DNA from: Roseateles sp. XES5
Lineage (GTDB): Bacteria; Pseudomonadota; Alphaproteobacteria; Rhizobiales; Rhizobiaceae
NCBI RefSeq assembly: GCF_020535545.1
Contig: NZ_CP084752.1
Coordinates: forward strand, 2,197,501-2,261,500
Direction: 5' to 3'
DNA length: 64,000 nucleotides
Every line of letters starts with the position of its first letter. Positions within the stretch are counted from its first letter, which is position 1. A program made the translations under genes and the position numbers. Positions 34,259-42,585 of the stretch are shown here, piece by piece. The notes beneath the pieces are model-generated. The model was given only the letters and a program-made list of their open reading frames with translations. It did no database searches and had not been told where the DNA came from.

Positions 34259-35626
34259 TCAGGCGAGCCCGGCACGCTGCATGGCGAGGCGGAAGGCCTT
34301 TTCGGCGCGGTCGAGGATGGCGTTCTCGTCCTGGGCGACGAGCCTGCGCCCACGCATCAGGATGCGGCCGTCGACGATGGTCGTGTCCACGTCCGCGCCG
34401 TTGGCAAAGCGTGCAAGGCGCTGCACCGGATCGACCGGCGGCCACAGATGCGGCTGGCGCATGTTGACGAGCAGGATATCGGCGCGCTTGCCGGTTTCGA
34501 GCGAGCCGATCTCGTCTTCCATGGAAAGCGCCCGCGCACCCTCGATCGTCGCCATTTCGAGAAGGTCGAGCGGCGGCAGCACGGCGTCGTCCTGGAAATG
34601 ACGGGCATGATAGCGGTGCGCCTGGAACATGTTGCGGAACATGTCGAAGGAGCGGTCGGGCGCGGCGGCATCGGTGCCGAGCGAGACGGTGATGCCTTCG
34701 CCACGCATTTCCGGCGCCGGGCAACGGGCGAAGACGGACATCAGCGCGCTCGGATTGTGCGCCACCTTGGCGCCGGTGCGCTTCAGCGCGGCAATGTCGG
34801 CCTCGGTGAGATCGACGCAATGGGCGAGCACCGAACGGCCGTCGAACAGTGCGAGTTTTTCGTCGTTGGCGGCAATCGACCCCTCGCGATGGCCATCCTG
34901 AACCAGCAGAACGTTCTTTTCCCGCGCCAATTGCCGTGCCTTGCGTGACAGATCGAGTACGGCGGCATCCTCCAGCTCCGCGACGTTGAAGACCGGGAGG
35001 GAGACGGCGACCTGCACCCGGTCGTTTCGGCCGGTCCAGGCGTCGATCAGTGCAGCGCTGACGGCGAGCTGCACTTGCGGCGAGACGGCGATCTCTTCAT
35101 GGGAACCGCCCTTGTAGGTGCGATAGACGCTCGCGGCCGCGGGGCGGTTGGGGCCGACGGCCAGCACTTCGCGCACGCCCATTTCGGCGATGGCGGCAAG
35201 ATGCGCTTCGGCGGCCTCAGGCGCTTCGGTGCGCATGATGTCCGGCCCCCCGCCGAAGAGCAGGGCGGCCGTTGTCGTGCCGCACTTGATCCGCTCGGCC
35301 GCCGAAAGCGCGGCCTCGGCCGCCCAGAATTCCGGGTCGGTGGCCTCGGCATAGATGCGGCCGGTGATCGTCATCCAGTCCTCGGAATCGCCGCCGAGGC
35401 CCTTGGTCAGCATATGGCCGGCATGGGCATGCGTGTCGATGAGGCCCGGCATCACGACCATGCCGCGCGCGTCGATGCGCTCGGCCTCGGCCGGGGCGTT
35501 GAAAACACCGTCGCCGATGGCGGTTATCCGGCCGTTTTCCACCAGTACATAGCCCGTGTCGAGGATGCGCCGATCGGCATCCATGGTGACGATCGTGCCA
35601 TTCTCGATCAGCAAGGTTTTCGTCAT
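34259..35626 (-). CDS. TRZ/ATZ-type amidohydrolase
   Basis: A 455-residue amidohydrolase. Metal ligands are visible in MPGLIDTHAHAGHML (H-x-H), QDGHREGS, VLAHCVDL and SLGTDAAAPDRSFDMF. The group includes chlorohydrolases, guanine and 8-oxoguanine deaminases and adenosine-type deaminases. It is about 40% alike by eye to the gene at 41110, with the unusual shared block G-[ST]-D-[AT]-x-A-P-D-R-S-x-D-M-F. It heads the minus-strand operon with the CodA-like gene, and is divergent from the dipeptide-type ABC operon across a promoter with two TTGTATGCAA-like sites. The substrate is not known. Confidence 0.8.
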   Translation of the reverse strand: MTKTLLIENGTIVTMDADRRILDTGYVLVENGRITAIGDGVFNAPAEAERIDARGMVVMPGLIDTHAHAGHMLTKGLGGDSEDWMTITGRIYAEATDPEFWAAEAALSAAERIKCGTTTAALLFGGGPDIMRTEAPEAAEAHLAAIAEMGVREVLAVGPNRPAAASVYRTYKGGSHEEIAVSPQVQLAVSAALIDAWTGRNDRVQVAVSLPVFNVAELEDAAVLDLSRKARQLAREKNVLLVQDGHREGSIAANDEKLALFDGRSVLAHCVDLTEADIAALKRTGAKVAHNPSALMSVFARCPAPEMRGEGITVSLGTDAAAPDRSFDMFRNMFQAHRYHARHFQDDAVLPPLDLLEMATIEGARALSMEDEIGSLETGKRADILLVNMRQPHLWPPVDPVQRLARFANGADVDTTIVDGRILMRGRRLVAQDENAILDRAEKAFRLAMQRAGLA

Positions 35627-35647
35627 CGATCGCGTCTCCCGTCATGA

Positions 35648-35747
35648 TTGCATACAATTTTCGCGACATATGTGCACGAAATCTAATTACCCTATCTTGA
35701 TCTTGTGCGCACATTATGTACAGTCATATTGAAATAATCGTATGCAA
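35648..35747. promoter_or_regulatory. two TTGTATGCAA-like sites in the amidohydrolase/ABC divergent promoter
   Basis: TTGCATACAA (35648-35657) is the exact reverse complement of TTGTATGCAA, and TCGTATGCAA (35738-35747) matches it at 9 of 10. They bracket the divergent start regions of the minus-strand amidohydrolases and the plus-strand importer. The same motif is upstream of the flavin-reductase-like gene at 32.8 kb. Confidence 0.55.
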
Positions 35748-35784
35748 AATTTCGGGAACACGCCACCAACTCGGGAGAATCCTT

Positions 35785-37359
35785 GTGAACACCTACATGA
35801 AGTCCCTTCTGGCGGGGCTTGCCATCCTGGCGCCGCTCTCTGCCCCGGCGCTTGCCGAAACGCTCCGGTGGTCCGCCTCCGGCGACGTCATTTCCTACGA
35901 CCCGAACGCCCAGGTCGACAGCTTCACGCAGAGCGTCCAGCACATGGTCTTCGACCCGCTGGTCCGCCGCAACAAGGATCTGAAACTCGAGCCGGCGCTT
36001 GCGACGTCCTGGGAGATCGTCGAGCCGACCCGCTGGCGCTTCAAGCTGCGCCAAGGCGTAACGTTCCATGAAGGCCAGCCTTTCAATGCCGACGACGTGG
36101 TGGCGACCATCCAGCGCCAGATCGATCCCGGCTCGCGCAACCGCGAAAACCTTTCCGCCGTCACCGGCGTCGAGAAGGTGGACGACTATACGGTCGACCT
36201 TATCCTGCGCGGCCCCTATCCGCTGCTCCTCAACGACCTTGCCGCCATCTACATCATGAGCAAGCCGTGGATGGCCGAGCACGATGCGCTGAAGCCGGGC
36301 AACACGGCGACCGGCGTTGTCACCTATGCCAGCAACCACGCCAACGGTACCGGCCCCTTCAAGCTGAAGAGCTACGAGCCGGATTCCCGCTCGGTCTTCG
36401 AGGTCAACAAGGACTGGTGGGACAAGCCGGAGCATAACCTGACGGAAGTCGAATTCCGCCCGATCGCCTCCGACGCCACGCGCGTCGCCGCGCTGCTGTC
36501 CGGCGAAGTCGATATGATCGCGCCCGTTCCGCTGCAGGACGTCGACCGCATCGCCTCCACCGATGGCCTGAAGGTCGTCGAGAACCCGTCGCTGCGCACC
36601 ATCACGCTGGCCCTCAACTTCAAGAAGGAGCTGCACGCGGCTCCCGGCGTCGCCAATCCGATGCTGAACGTGAAGGTGCGTCAGGCGCTCTGGCACGCCA
36701 TCGACCTCAACACGATCCAGAAGCGCCTGATGCGCGGCAAGTCGCGCGTCGCCGGCATGCTCGTCGCTCCGGCCGTCACCGGCTATGACGAGGCGATCGA
36801 CAAGCCGCTGGACTACGATGTCGACAAGGCGAAGGCCCTTCTGACCGAAGCCGGTTACCCGGATGGCTTCAAGACGGGGCTTGCCTGCTCGAACGACCGC
36901 TACATCGCCGACGAACAGATCTGCCTTGCGATCTCCTCCATGTGGGCGAAGATCGGCGTGCAGGTCGATCTCGGCGTCGAGAGCAAGACGACCTACTTCC
37001 CGCGCATGGACAATGGCGAACTCGACGTCTACCTGCTCGGCTGGGCGTCGCTTCCGGCGATGGACGGCTACAGCGTGCTTCAGGCGCTGCTCGCCACCAA
37101 TGACGGCACCTATGGCGGCTCCAACCCGAACGGCCTTTCCGATCCCCGTATCGACGCGCTCACCCGCTCGGCTTCGGTGGAACTGGACGAGACGAAGCGC
37201 GTGGACATGCTGAAGGAAGCCTTCCGCATCACCCATGACGAGGCGCTGTTCATTCCGCTGCACCAGCAGCCGGTCGCCTGGGCCATGAGCAACAAGGTCG
37301 ACATCCCGCAGTTCCCGGACGAATACGTTCGTCCGTGGTTCGCGAAGGTCAACAACTAA
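35785..37359 (+). CDS. ABC importer substrate-binding protein, dipeptide/oligopeptide (SBP_bac_5) family
   Basis: A 524-residue periplasmic binding protein. The signal peptide runs MNTYMKSLLAGLAILAPLSA to a cleavage near PALA-E. The mature protein shows the cluster-C landmarks LRWSASGDVISYDPN, WEIVEPTRWRFKLRQGVTFH, FNADDVVATIQRQID and VRQALWHAID. I chose the GTG at 35785 because GGGAG lies 7 bases upstream; ATG 35797 is a shorter alternative. The family carries peptides but also nickel, glutathione, opines and other cations. Four amidohydrolases nearby suggest a cyclic amide or N-heterocycle as ligand, an inference only. Confidence 0.88.
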   Translation: MNTYMKSLLAGLAILAPLSAPALAETLRWSASGDVISYDPNAQVDSFTQSVQHMVFDPLVRRNKDLKLEPALATSWEIVEPTRWRFKLRQGVTFHEGQPFNADDVVATIQRQIDPGSRNRENLSAVTGVEKVDDYTVDLILRGPYPLLLNDLAAIYIMSKPWMAEHDALKPGNTATGVVTYASNHANGTGPFKLKSYEPDSRSVFEVNKDWWDKPEHNLTEVEFRPIASDATRVAALLSGEVDMIAPVPLQDVDRIASTDGLKVVENPSLRTITLALNFKKELHAAPGVANPMLNVKVRQALWHAIDLNTIQKRLMRGKSRVAGMLVAPAVTGYDEAIDKPLDYDVDKAKALLTEAGYPDGFKTGLACSNDRYIADEQICLAISSMWAKIGVQVDLGVESKTTYFPRMDNGELDVYLLGWASLPAMDGYSVLQALLATNDGTYGGSNPNGLSDPRIDALTRSASVELDETKRVDMLKEAFRITHDEALFIPLHQQPVAWAMSNKVDIPQFPDEYVRPWFAKVNN

Positions 37360-37513
37360 CGGGTTTCTTCCCAAGATGCGGTCCCGGCAGGCGAAAGCAG
37401 GCCGGGACCGTTTGCAAACCGGCCCGATTCCTCGATGGGGAGGAGAATGCGGGAGCGTAACGGCCCGGTTTCCGCCCTTTGGGGCCCGCCGCTCCCACGC
37501 AAGGATTGTTCCG

Positions 37514-38479
37514 ATGCTCAGACTTTTCTCGGTGCGGCTCTTCCAGGCCATCCTCGTGATGATCGCCGTGACCGCCATTGCCTTCGTCATGTTCCGCTTC
37601 GTCGGCGATCCCGTCGCCTCCATGGTGCGCGAGGGCGCAACACAGGCGGAAAAGGATGCCCTGCGTGTCGCGCTCGGCCTCGACAAGCCGATCCTCGTTC
37701 AATTCTTCGACTTTCTCGGCCAGGTGCTGACGGGCGATCTCGGCACGAGCTTCCGTTACCAGCAGCCGGTCGTCAGCCTGCTCATGAGCCGCCTTCCGGC
37801 GACGCTCGAACTGGTGATCGTCGCGACCTTCCTGGCGTTGGCCATCGGCATTCCGCTCGGCGTGCTCTGCGCGCTGAAGCCCAATTCCGTGCTGTCGCGG
37901 CTCACGCAGTCGGCGACGCTGATCGGCATTTCCATGCCCACTTTCGTCACGGGTCTGCTGCTCATCCTGGTCTTCGCCGTCAATCTGCGCTGGCTGCCCT
38001 CGTCGGGCCGCGGTGACCTCGTCGATCTCGGCTTCTGGAAGACAGGCTTCCTGACGCTTTCGGGCCTCAAGTCGCTGATCCTGCCGGCCATCACGCTCTC
38101 GGTCTTCCAGCTCACCCTGATCATGCGCCTGGTGCGCGCCGAGATGCTGGAGGTGCTGCGCACCGACTACATCAAGTTCGCCCGTGCCCGCGGCCTGAGC
38201 AATCGCGCCGTCTACTTCGGCCATGCGCTCAAGAACACCCTGGTGCCGGTGATCACCATCACGGGTCTGCAGCTGGGTTCGCTGATCGCTTTTGCCATCA
38301 TCACCGAGACGGTGTTCCAGTGGCCGGGCATGGGCCTGCTCTTCACCAATGCGGTCGGCTATCCCGACGTGCCGGTGCTGGCCGCCTACCTGCTCTTCGT
38401 CGGCTTCCTGTTCGTCATGATCAACATGGTCGTCGACATTCTCTACACCTTCATCGATCCGCGCCTGAGGACCCGATAA
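37514..38479 (+). CDS. dipeptide-type ABC importer permease, DppB-like
   Basis: A 321-residue permease. The N-terminus RLFQAILVMIAVTAIAFVMF is the first of about six transmembrane helices, and the DppB hallmarks DLGTSFRYQQPVVSLL and EMLEVLRTDYIKFARARGLS (the EAA coupling loop) are present. It pairs with the next gene to form the channel for the binding protein encoded 154 bp upstream. The stretch 38125-38345 has a run of CTG/GTG codons resembling the foreign-looking tracts elsewhere, though the protein itself is unremarkable. It overlaps the next gene as TAATG. Confidence 0.88.
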   Translation: MLRLFSVRLFQAILVMIAVTAIAFVMFRFVGDPVASMVREGATQAEKDALRVALGLDKPILVQFFDFLGQVLTGDLGTSFRYQQPVVSLLMSRLPATLELVIVATFLALAIGIPLGVLCALKPNSVLSRLTQSATLIGISMPTFVTGLLLILVFAVNLRWLPSSGRGDLVDLGFWKTGFLTLSGLKSLILPAITLSVFQLTLIMRLVRAEMLEVLRTDYIKFARARGLSNRAVYFGHALKNTLVPVITITGLQLGSLIAFAIITETVFQWPGMGLLFTNAVGYPDVPVLAAYLLFVGFLFVMINMVVDILYTFIDPRLRTR

Positions 38480-39375
38480 TGGCCACGAAATCCCTGATGC
38501 GCCGGCTGCCGCCGGTTTCCGTCATGATCGCCGGCCTGGTGCTCGCCGTCATGCTCGTCCTCGTCGTCTTCGCGCCGCTGATCGCGCCGATGGACCCGCG
38601 CGACGTGTCGTCCTATTCGCTCATCGACATGGAAATTCCGCCGGCCTTCATGGATGGCGGCGATCCGCGCTTCCTGCTCGGCACCGACAACCAGGGCCGC
38701 GACCTCGTCTCGGTCATCCTGTTCGGGCTGCGCATCTCCGTCGTCATCGGCCTTGGCGCGGTGCTTTTCGCCGCCGCGCTCGGCGTCGTGCTCGGTCTTG
38801 TCGCCGGCTTCTTCGGCGGCATCGTCGATGGCATCGTCATGCGCATCGCCGATGTGCTGGTCAGCTTCCCGACCATTCTGGTGGCGCTCCTCATCAGCGG
38901 CATCGCCCGCGCGCAGCTCAGTGCCGATACGATGCTGACCTGGGCCCCGCTGGTGCTGATCTTCTCGATCGCCGTCAACGAATGGGTGCAATATGCCCGC
39001 ACGGTGCGTGCCTCGACCATGGTGGAGGTCGCGCGTGACTACGTGCGCGCCGCCAAGGTCATCGGCCTGCCCTCGGGCCGCATCATGGGCCGGCACATCC
39101 TGCCGAACGTCATGAGCTCGGTCATGGTCATCGCCACGATCAACCTTGCCGGCGCGATCCTGACGGAAGCGACGCTGTCCTTCCTCGGTGCCGGCATGCC
39201 GCCGACCTATCCCTCGCTCGGCACGCTCATCCGCATCGGCAACCAGTTCCTGTTCTCCGGCCTCTGGTGGATCGCCGTCATGCCGGCGGCGGTGCTCGTC
39301 ATCCTCGTGCTCGCCGTCAACGTGATCGGCGACTATTTGCGCGACCGCTTCAACCCGAAACTGATGGCCCGCTGA
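38479..39375 (+). CDS. dipeptide-type ABC importer permease, DppC-like
   Basis: A 298-residue permease with the DppC layout: an N-terminal helix (VSVMIAGLVLAVMLVLVVFA), the signature LLGTDNQGRDLVSVILFGLR, and the coupling loop EVARDYVRAAKVIGLPSGRI. About six transmembrane helices are expected. It starts on the last base of the dppB-like stop (TAATG) and is followed after 1 bp by the ATPase gene, so these are translationally coupled subunits of one importer. Confidence 0.9.
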   Translation: MATKSLMRRLPPVSVMIAGLVLAVMLVLVVFAPLIAPMDPRDVSSYSLIDMEIPPAFMDGGDPRFLLGTDNQGRDLVSVILFGLRISVVIGLGAVLFAAALGVVLGLVAGFFGGIVDGIVMRIADVLVSFPTILVALLISGIARAQLSADTMLTWAPLVLIFSIAVNEWVQYARTVRASTMVEVARDYVRAAKVIGLPSGRIMGRHILPNVMSSVMVIATINLAGAILTEATLSFLGAGMPPTYPSLGTLIRIGNQFLFSGLWWIAVMPAAVLVILVLAVNVIGDYLRDRFNPKLMAR

Positions 39376-39376
39376 G

Positions 39377-41095
39377 ATGACCGAAACAACGACCCCCGTT
39401 CTCGACATCCGCAAGCTGCGCGTCGAATATCCGCTGGCGAGCGGCGATACGCTCGTTGCCGTGAAGGACATCGATCTTCTCATCCGTCCCGGTGAAATCC
39501 ATGCGCTGGTCGGCGAATCCGGCGCCGGCAAGACCACGGTCGGCAATGCGCTGATGGGTCTGCTGCAAGCCCCCGGCAAGATCGTCTCCGGTTCCATCGA
39601 GATCGCCGGCAAGCCGATCGACCTGCGCACCGGGCGCACCGAGGGCATCGTGCCCGGCCGCGATGTCGGCGCGATCTTCCAGGATCCGATGACGAGCCTC
39701 ACCCCGCTCTTCACCGTGGAAAACCAGCTCTGCGAAGGCATGCTCGCCCATCTCAAGCTGTCCCGGTCGGATGCGAAGGCCCGCGCGCTGGAACTGATGA
39801 AGGCGGTCGGCATTCCCGAGCCGGAGCGCCGGCTCGGCAGCTATCCGCACCAGCTTTCCGGCGGCCAGCGCCAGCGCGTCGTCATCGCCACGGCACTTGC
39901 ATGCAGCCCGCAGCTCATCGTCTGCGACGAACCCACCTCGGCGCTGGATGTGTCGGTGCAGGCGCAGATCCTCAATCTGCTGCGCGAACTGCAGAGCGAG
40001 CGCGGCGTCGGTGTGCTGCTCGTCACGCACAATATGGGCGTCGTTGCCGAGATCGCCGATCGCGTCACCATCATGCAGAACGGCGCCGTGGTGGAAAGCG
40101 GCTCTGCCCGCGATGTGCTGACCAATCCGCAGGCTCCCTATGCCCGTACCCTGATCGCGGCCGTGCCGCCGATCGAACATCGCCTCGAGCGCCTGCCGGT
40201 GCCGAGCGAGGAAACTGCGGTGACGCTGGACGCCCGTGCGACCGTGCGCCGCAAGAGCACGAAAAGCGAGACGGGCAGCAAGGACGATATCGTGCTTTCC
40301 GTGCGCGATCTCGCCGTGGAATATGGCGGCCGCTCGTTGATCCCCGGCCGCAAGGCGTCCGTCTTCAAGGCGGTGAAGGGCGTTTCTTTCGATGTCCGCC
40401 GCGGCGAGATCTTCGGTCTCGTCGGCGAATCCGGCTGCGGCAAGACCACCGTCGCCAACACCATTGCCGGCCTCGTCACGCAAAGCTCCGGCAGCATCGA
40501 TTTCCAGGGCACGGCGCTCGGTGCAAGGCGCGAAAAGTCCGTTCGCCAGTCCTTGCAGATGGTGTTCCAGGATCCTTACTCCGCGCTCAACCCGCGCCTG
40601 CGCATCAATTCCGCCATTGCCGAGCCGATCCTATTCTACAGGCTCGCCTCGAATGCGGACGAGGCCCGGCAGGACGCGAAGACGCTGCTCGAAGCGGTCG
40701 GCCTGCCGGCCGATGCGGGCGCGCGCTTCTCGCACGCCTTCTCCGGCGGCCAGCGCCAGCGCATCTCCATCGCGCGCGCCCTGGCCACCCAGCCCGAGTT
40801 CCTGGTCTGCGACGAGCCGACTTCGGCCCTGGACGTGTCGGTGCAGGCCCAGGTGCTCAACATCATGAAGGACCTGCGTGACCTTGCCGGTCTCTCCATG
40901 CTGTTCATCAGCCACGATCTCGCGGTGATCCGCCAGATGTGCGACCGCATCGCGGTGATGAAGTCGGGCGAGATCGTCGAGCTCGCGGACACCGAAACGC
41001 TCTTCACCGCGCCCAAGCACAACTATACCAAGGAGCTTCTGCGCCTCGCGCCCTCGCTCGACCGTATCCTGTCGCGGCAGACCGCCGCGCAATAG
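39377..41095 (+). CDS. fused double ATPase of the dipeptide-type importer (DppD-DppF in one chain)
   Basis: A 572-residue protein with two complete nucleotide-binding domains. The first has Walker [10 protein letters not shown], signature LSGGQRQR and [10 protein letters not shown]. The second has [17 protein letters not shown] and a second [10 protein letters not shown]. Most Opp/Dpp systems encode the two as separate genes; this single-chain form is the GsiA/YejF arrangement. It would energise the permease pair just upstream. The second signature region (about 40770-40880) has a short run of CTG-only leucines. It is followed after 14 bp by an amidohydrolase gene in the same operon. Confidence 0.92.
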   Translation: MTETTTPVLDIRKLRVEYPLASGDTLVAVKDIDLLIRPGEIHALVGESGAGKTTVGNALMGLLQAPGKIVSGSIEIAGKPIDLRTGRTEGIVPGRDVGAIFQDPMTSLTPLFTVENQLCEGMLAHLKLSRSDAKARALELMKAVGIPEPERRLGSYPHQLSGGQRQRVVIATALACSPQLIVCDEPTSALDVSVQAQILNLLRELQSERGVGVLLVTHNMGVVAEIADRVTIMQNGAVVESGSARDVLTNPQAPYARTLIAAVPPIEHRLERLPVPSEETAVTLDARATVRRKSTKSETGSKDDIVLSVRDLAVEYGGRSLIPGRKASVFKAVKGVSFDVRRGEIFGLVGESGCGKTTVANTIAGLVTQSSGSIDFQGTALGARREKSVRQSLQMVFQDPYSALNPRLRINSAIAEPILFYRLASNADEARQDAKTLLEAVGLPADAGARFSHAFSGGQRQRISIARALATQPEFLVCDEPTSALDVSVQAQVLNIMKDLRDLAGLSMLFISHDLAVIRQMCDRIAVMKSGEIVELADTETLFTAPKHNYTKELLRLAPSLDRILSRQTAAQ

Positions 41096-41109
41096 ACCGG
41101 AGACCCGTC

Positions 41110-42552
41110 ATGGCCGACATCCTCATCAAGAACGGCACCGTCATCGCCATCGATCCGGACCGCCGTATCATCGCCGATGGGGCGGTCGCCATCACGGACG
41201 ACCGCATCGTCGCAGTCGGCCCGTCGGCGGAGGTGGAAGCGGCCCATCCGGCCGGCGAGGTGATCGATGCGCGCGGCATGGCGATCATGCCCGGCTTCGT
41301 CGATGCGCATGCCCATGCCGGTTATGGCCTGATCAAGACGCTCGGCGGGGGCAAGAGCGATCCGTGGTATCAGGCCTGCCGCGGCGCCTATACGGTCGGC
41401 TCCACGCCGGAATTCTGGTTTGCCGAGGCGCAGCTGGCCGCGCTCGAGCGCCTGCGCTTCGGCGTCACCACCGGTGTCTCGCTGCTCGGCGGCGGGGATT
41501 CCGTCATGCGCACGGACGAACCGGTCTATGGCGATGCCCATATGGAGGGCGTGCTCGGTATCGGCACGCGCTCGGTGGTCGCCGTCGGCACGACGCGCCC
41601 GCCACACCCGCTGACCTATGCCCGCTGGAACGGCGAAACGCGCACCGACTATCCCGTTTCCTTCGAGCAGCAGTTCGCCACCTGCAAGACCCTCATCGAC
41701 CGGTGGCACGGCAGCCACGCCGGCCGCCTGCATGTCGCGTTGCTGACGCCGACGCTGCACCGTGGCTACCAGGACGCCGTCGGCGCCAAGGAGGCCGTCG
41801 CGCAGTCGCGCGCGGTCAAGCAGTTCGCGGATGAGCGCGGCCTCGTCTTCACCCAGGACGGCCACACGAAGGGCAGCGTCCGCATCGCGAAGGATGTCGG
41901 CATTCTCGGCCCGCGCACCCTGCTGTCCCATGCGACGGGGCTCGATGAGGAAGAGATAGCGATCTGCGCCGAGACGGGCACGACCATCGTGCACAATCCG
42001 AGCGCCGTCGCGGCCATTCTCGCGCGCTGCCCGGTGCCGGAGCTGATTGACGCCGGCGTCACCGTCGCCATCGGCTCGGATGCGACCGCGCCGGACCGCT
42101 CGGCGGACATGTTCCGCCACATGCAGCAATGCATGCACTATCACCGCACCCACTTCCACGATCCGAGCTGGTTGCCGCCCGGCAAGGCGCTGGAAATGTG
42201 CACCATCGACGCGGCCCGGGTGCTCGGCCTCGAAAACGAGGTCGGTTCGCTGGAACCGGGCAAGAAGGCGGATGTCATTCTCGTCGACCTGCGCCGGCCG
42301 CATCTCTATCCCGCGCATATGCCGGAGTTCCGCGTCACCTATTTCGCCAACGGCAACGATGTGCATACCGTGCTCGTCGGTGGCAAGGTGCTGCTGCGCG
42401 ACCGCCAGCCGGTGCATGTGAACCAGGATGCCGTGCTTGACGCTGCCCAGCGCGAGGCCGAGCTGATGATCGACCGGCTCGGCCTTCGGTATGCGCTGGA
42501 AACGCCGCGCATGTTCTGGCGGCACAGCCGCGACCTCGACGTCATCGAATAA
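41110..42552 (+). CDS. TRZ/ATZ-type amidohydrolase in the importer operon
   Basis: A 480-residue amidohydrolase resembling the one ending at 34259. Metal and catalytic motifs are MPGFVDAHAHAGYG, FTQDGHTKGS, LLSHATGLDEEE, IVHNPSA and AIGSDATAPDRSADMFRHM. The long shared core, including the R-C-P-[VA]-P-E and A-P-D-R-S blocks, marks both as one subgroup, so they may act on successive or related intermediates. It lies 14 bp after the importer ATPase and 33 bp before another amidohydrolase, so imported substrate and first hydrolysis are co-expressed. The substrate is unknown. Confidence 0.82.
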   Translation: MADILIKNGTVIAIDPDRRIIADGAVAITDDRIVAVGPSAEVEAAHPAGEVIDARGMAIMPGFVDAHAHAGYGLIKTLGGGKSDPWYQACRGAYTVGSTPEFWFAEAQLAALERLRFGVTTGVSLLGGGDSVMRTDEPVYGDAHMEGVLGIGTRSVVAVGTTRPPHPLTYARWNGETRTDYPVSFEQQFATCKTLIDRWHGSHAGRLHVALLTPTLHRGYQDAVGAKEAVAQSRAVKQFADERGLVFTQDGHTKGSVRIAKDVGILGPRTLLSHATGLDEEEIAICAETGTTIVHNPSAVAAILARCPVPELIDAGVTVAIGSDATAPDRSADMFRHMQQCMHYHRTHFHDPSWLPPGKALEMCTIDAARVLGLENEVGSLEPGKKADVILVDLRRPHLYPAHMPEFRVTYFANGNDVHTVLVGGKVLLRDRQPVHVNQDAVLDAAQREAELMIDRLGLRYALETPRMFWRHSRDLDVIE

Positions 42553-42585
42553 CCCGAAATTCCATTGCGAAGACTGGATACGATC

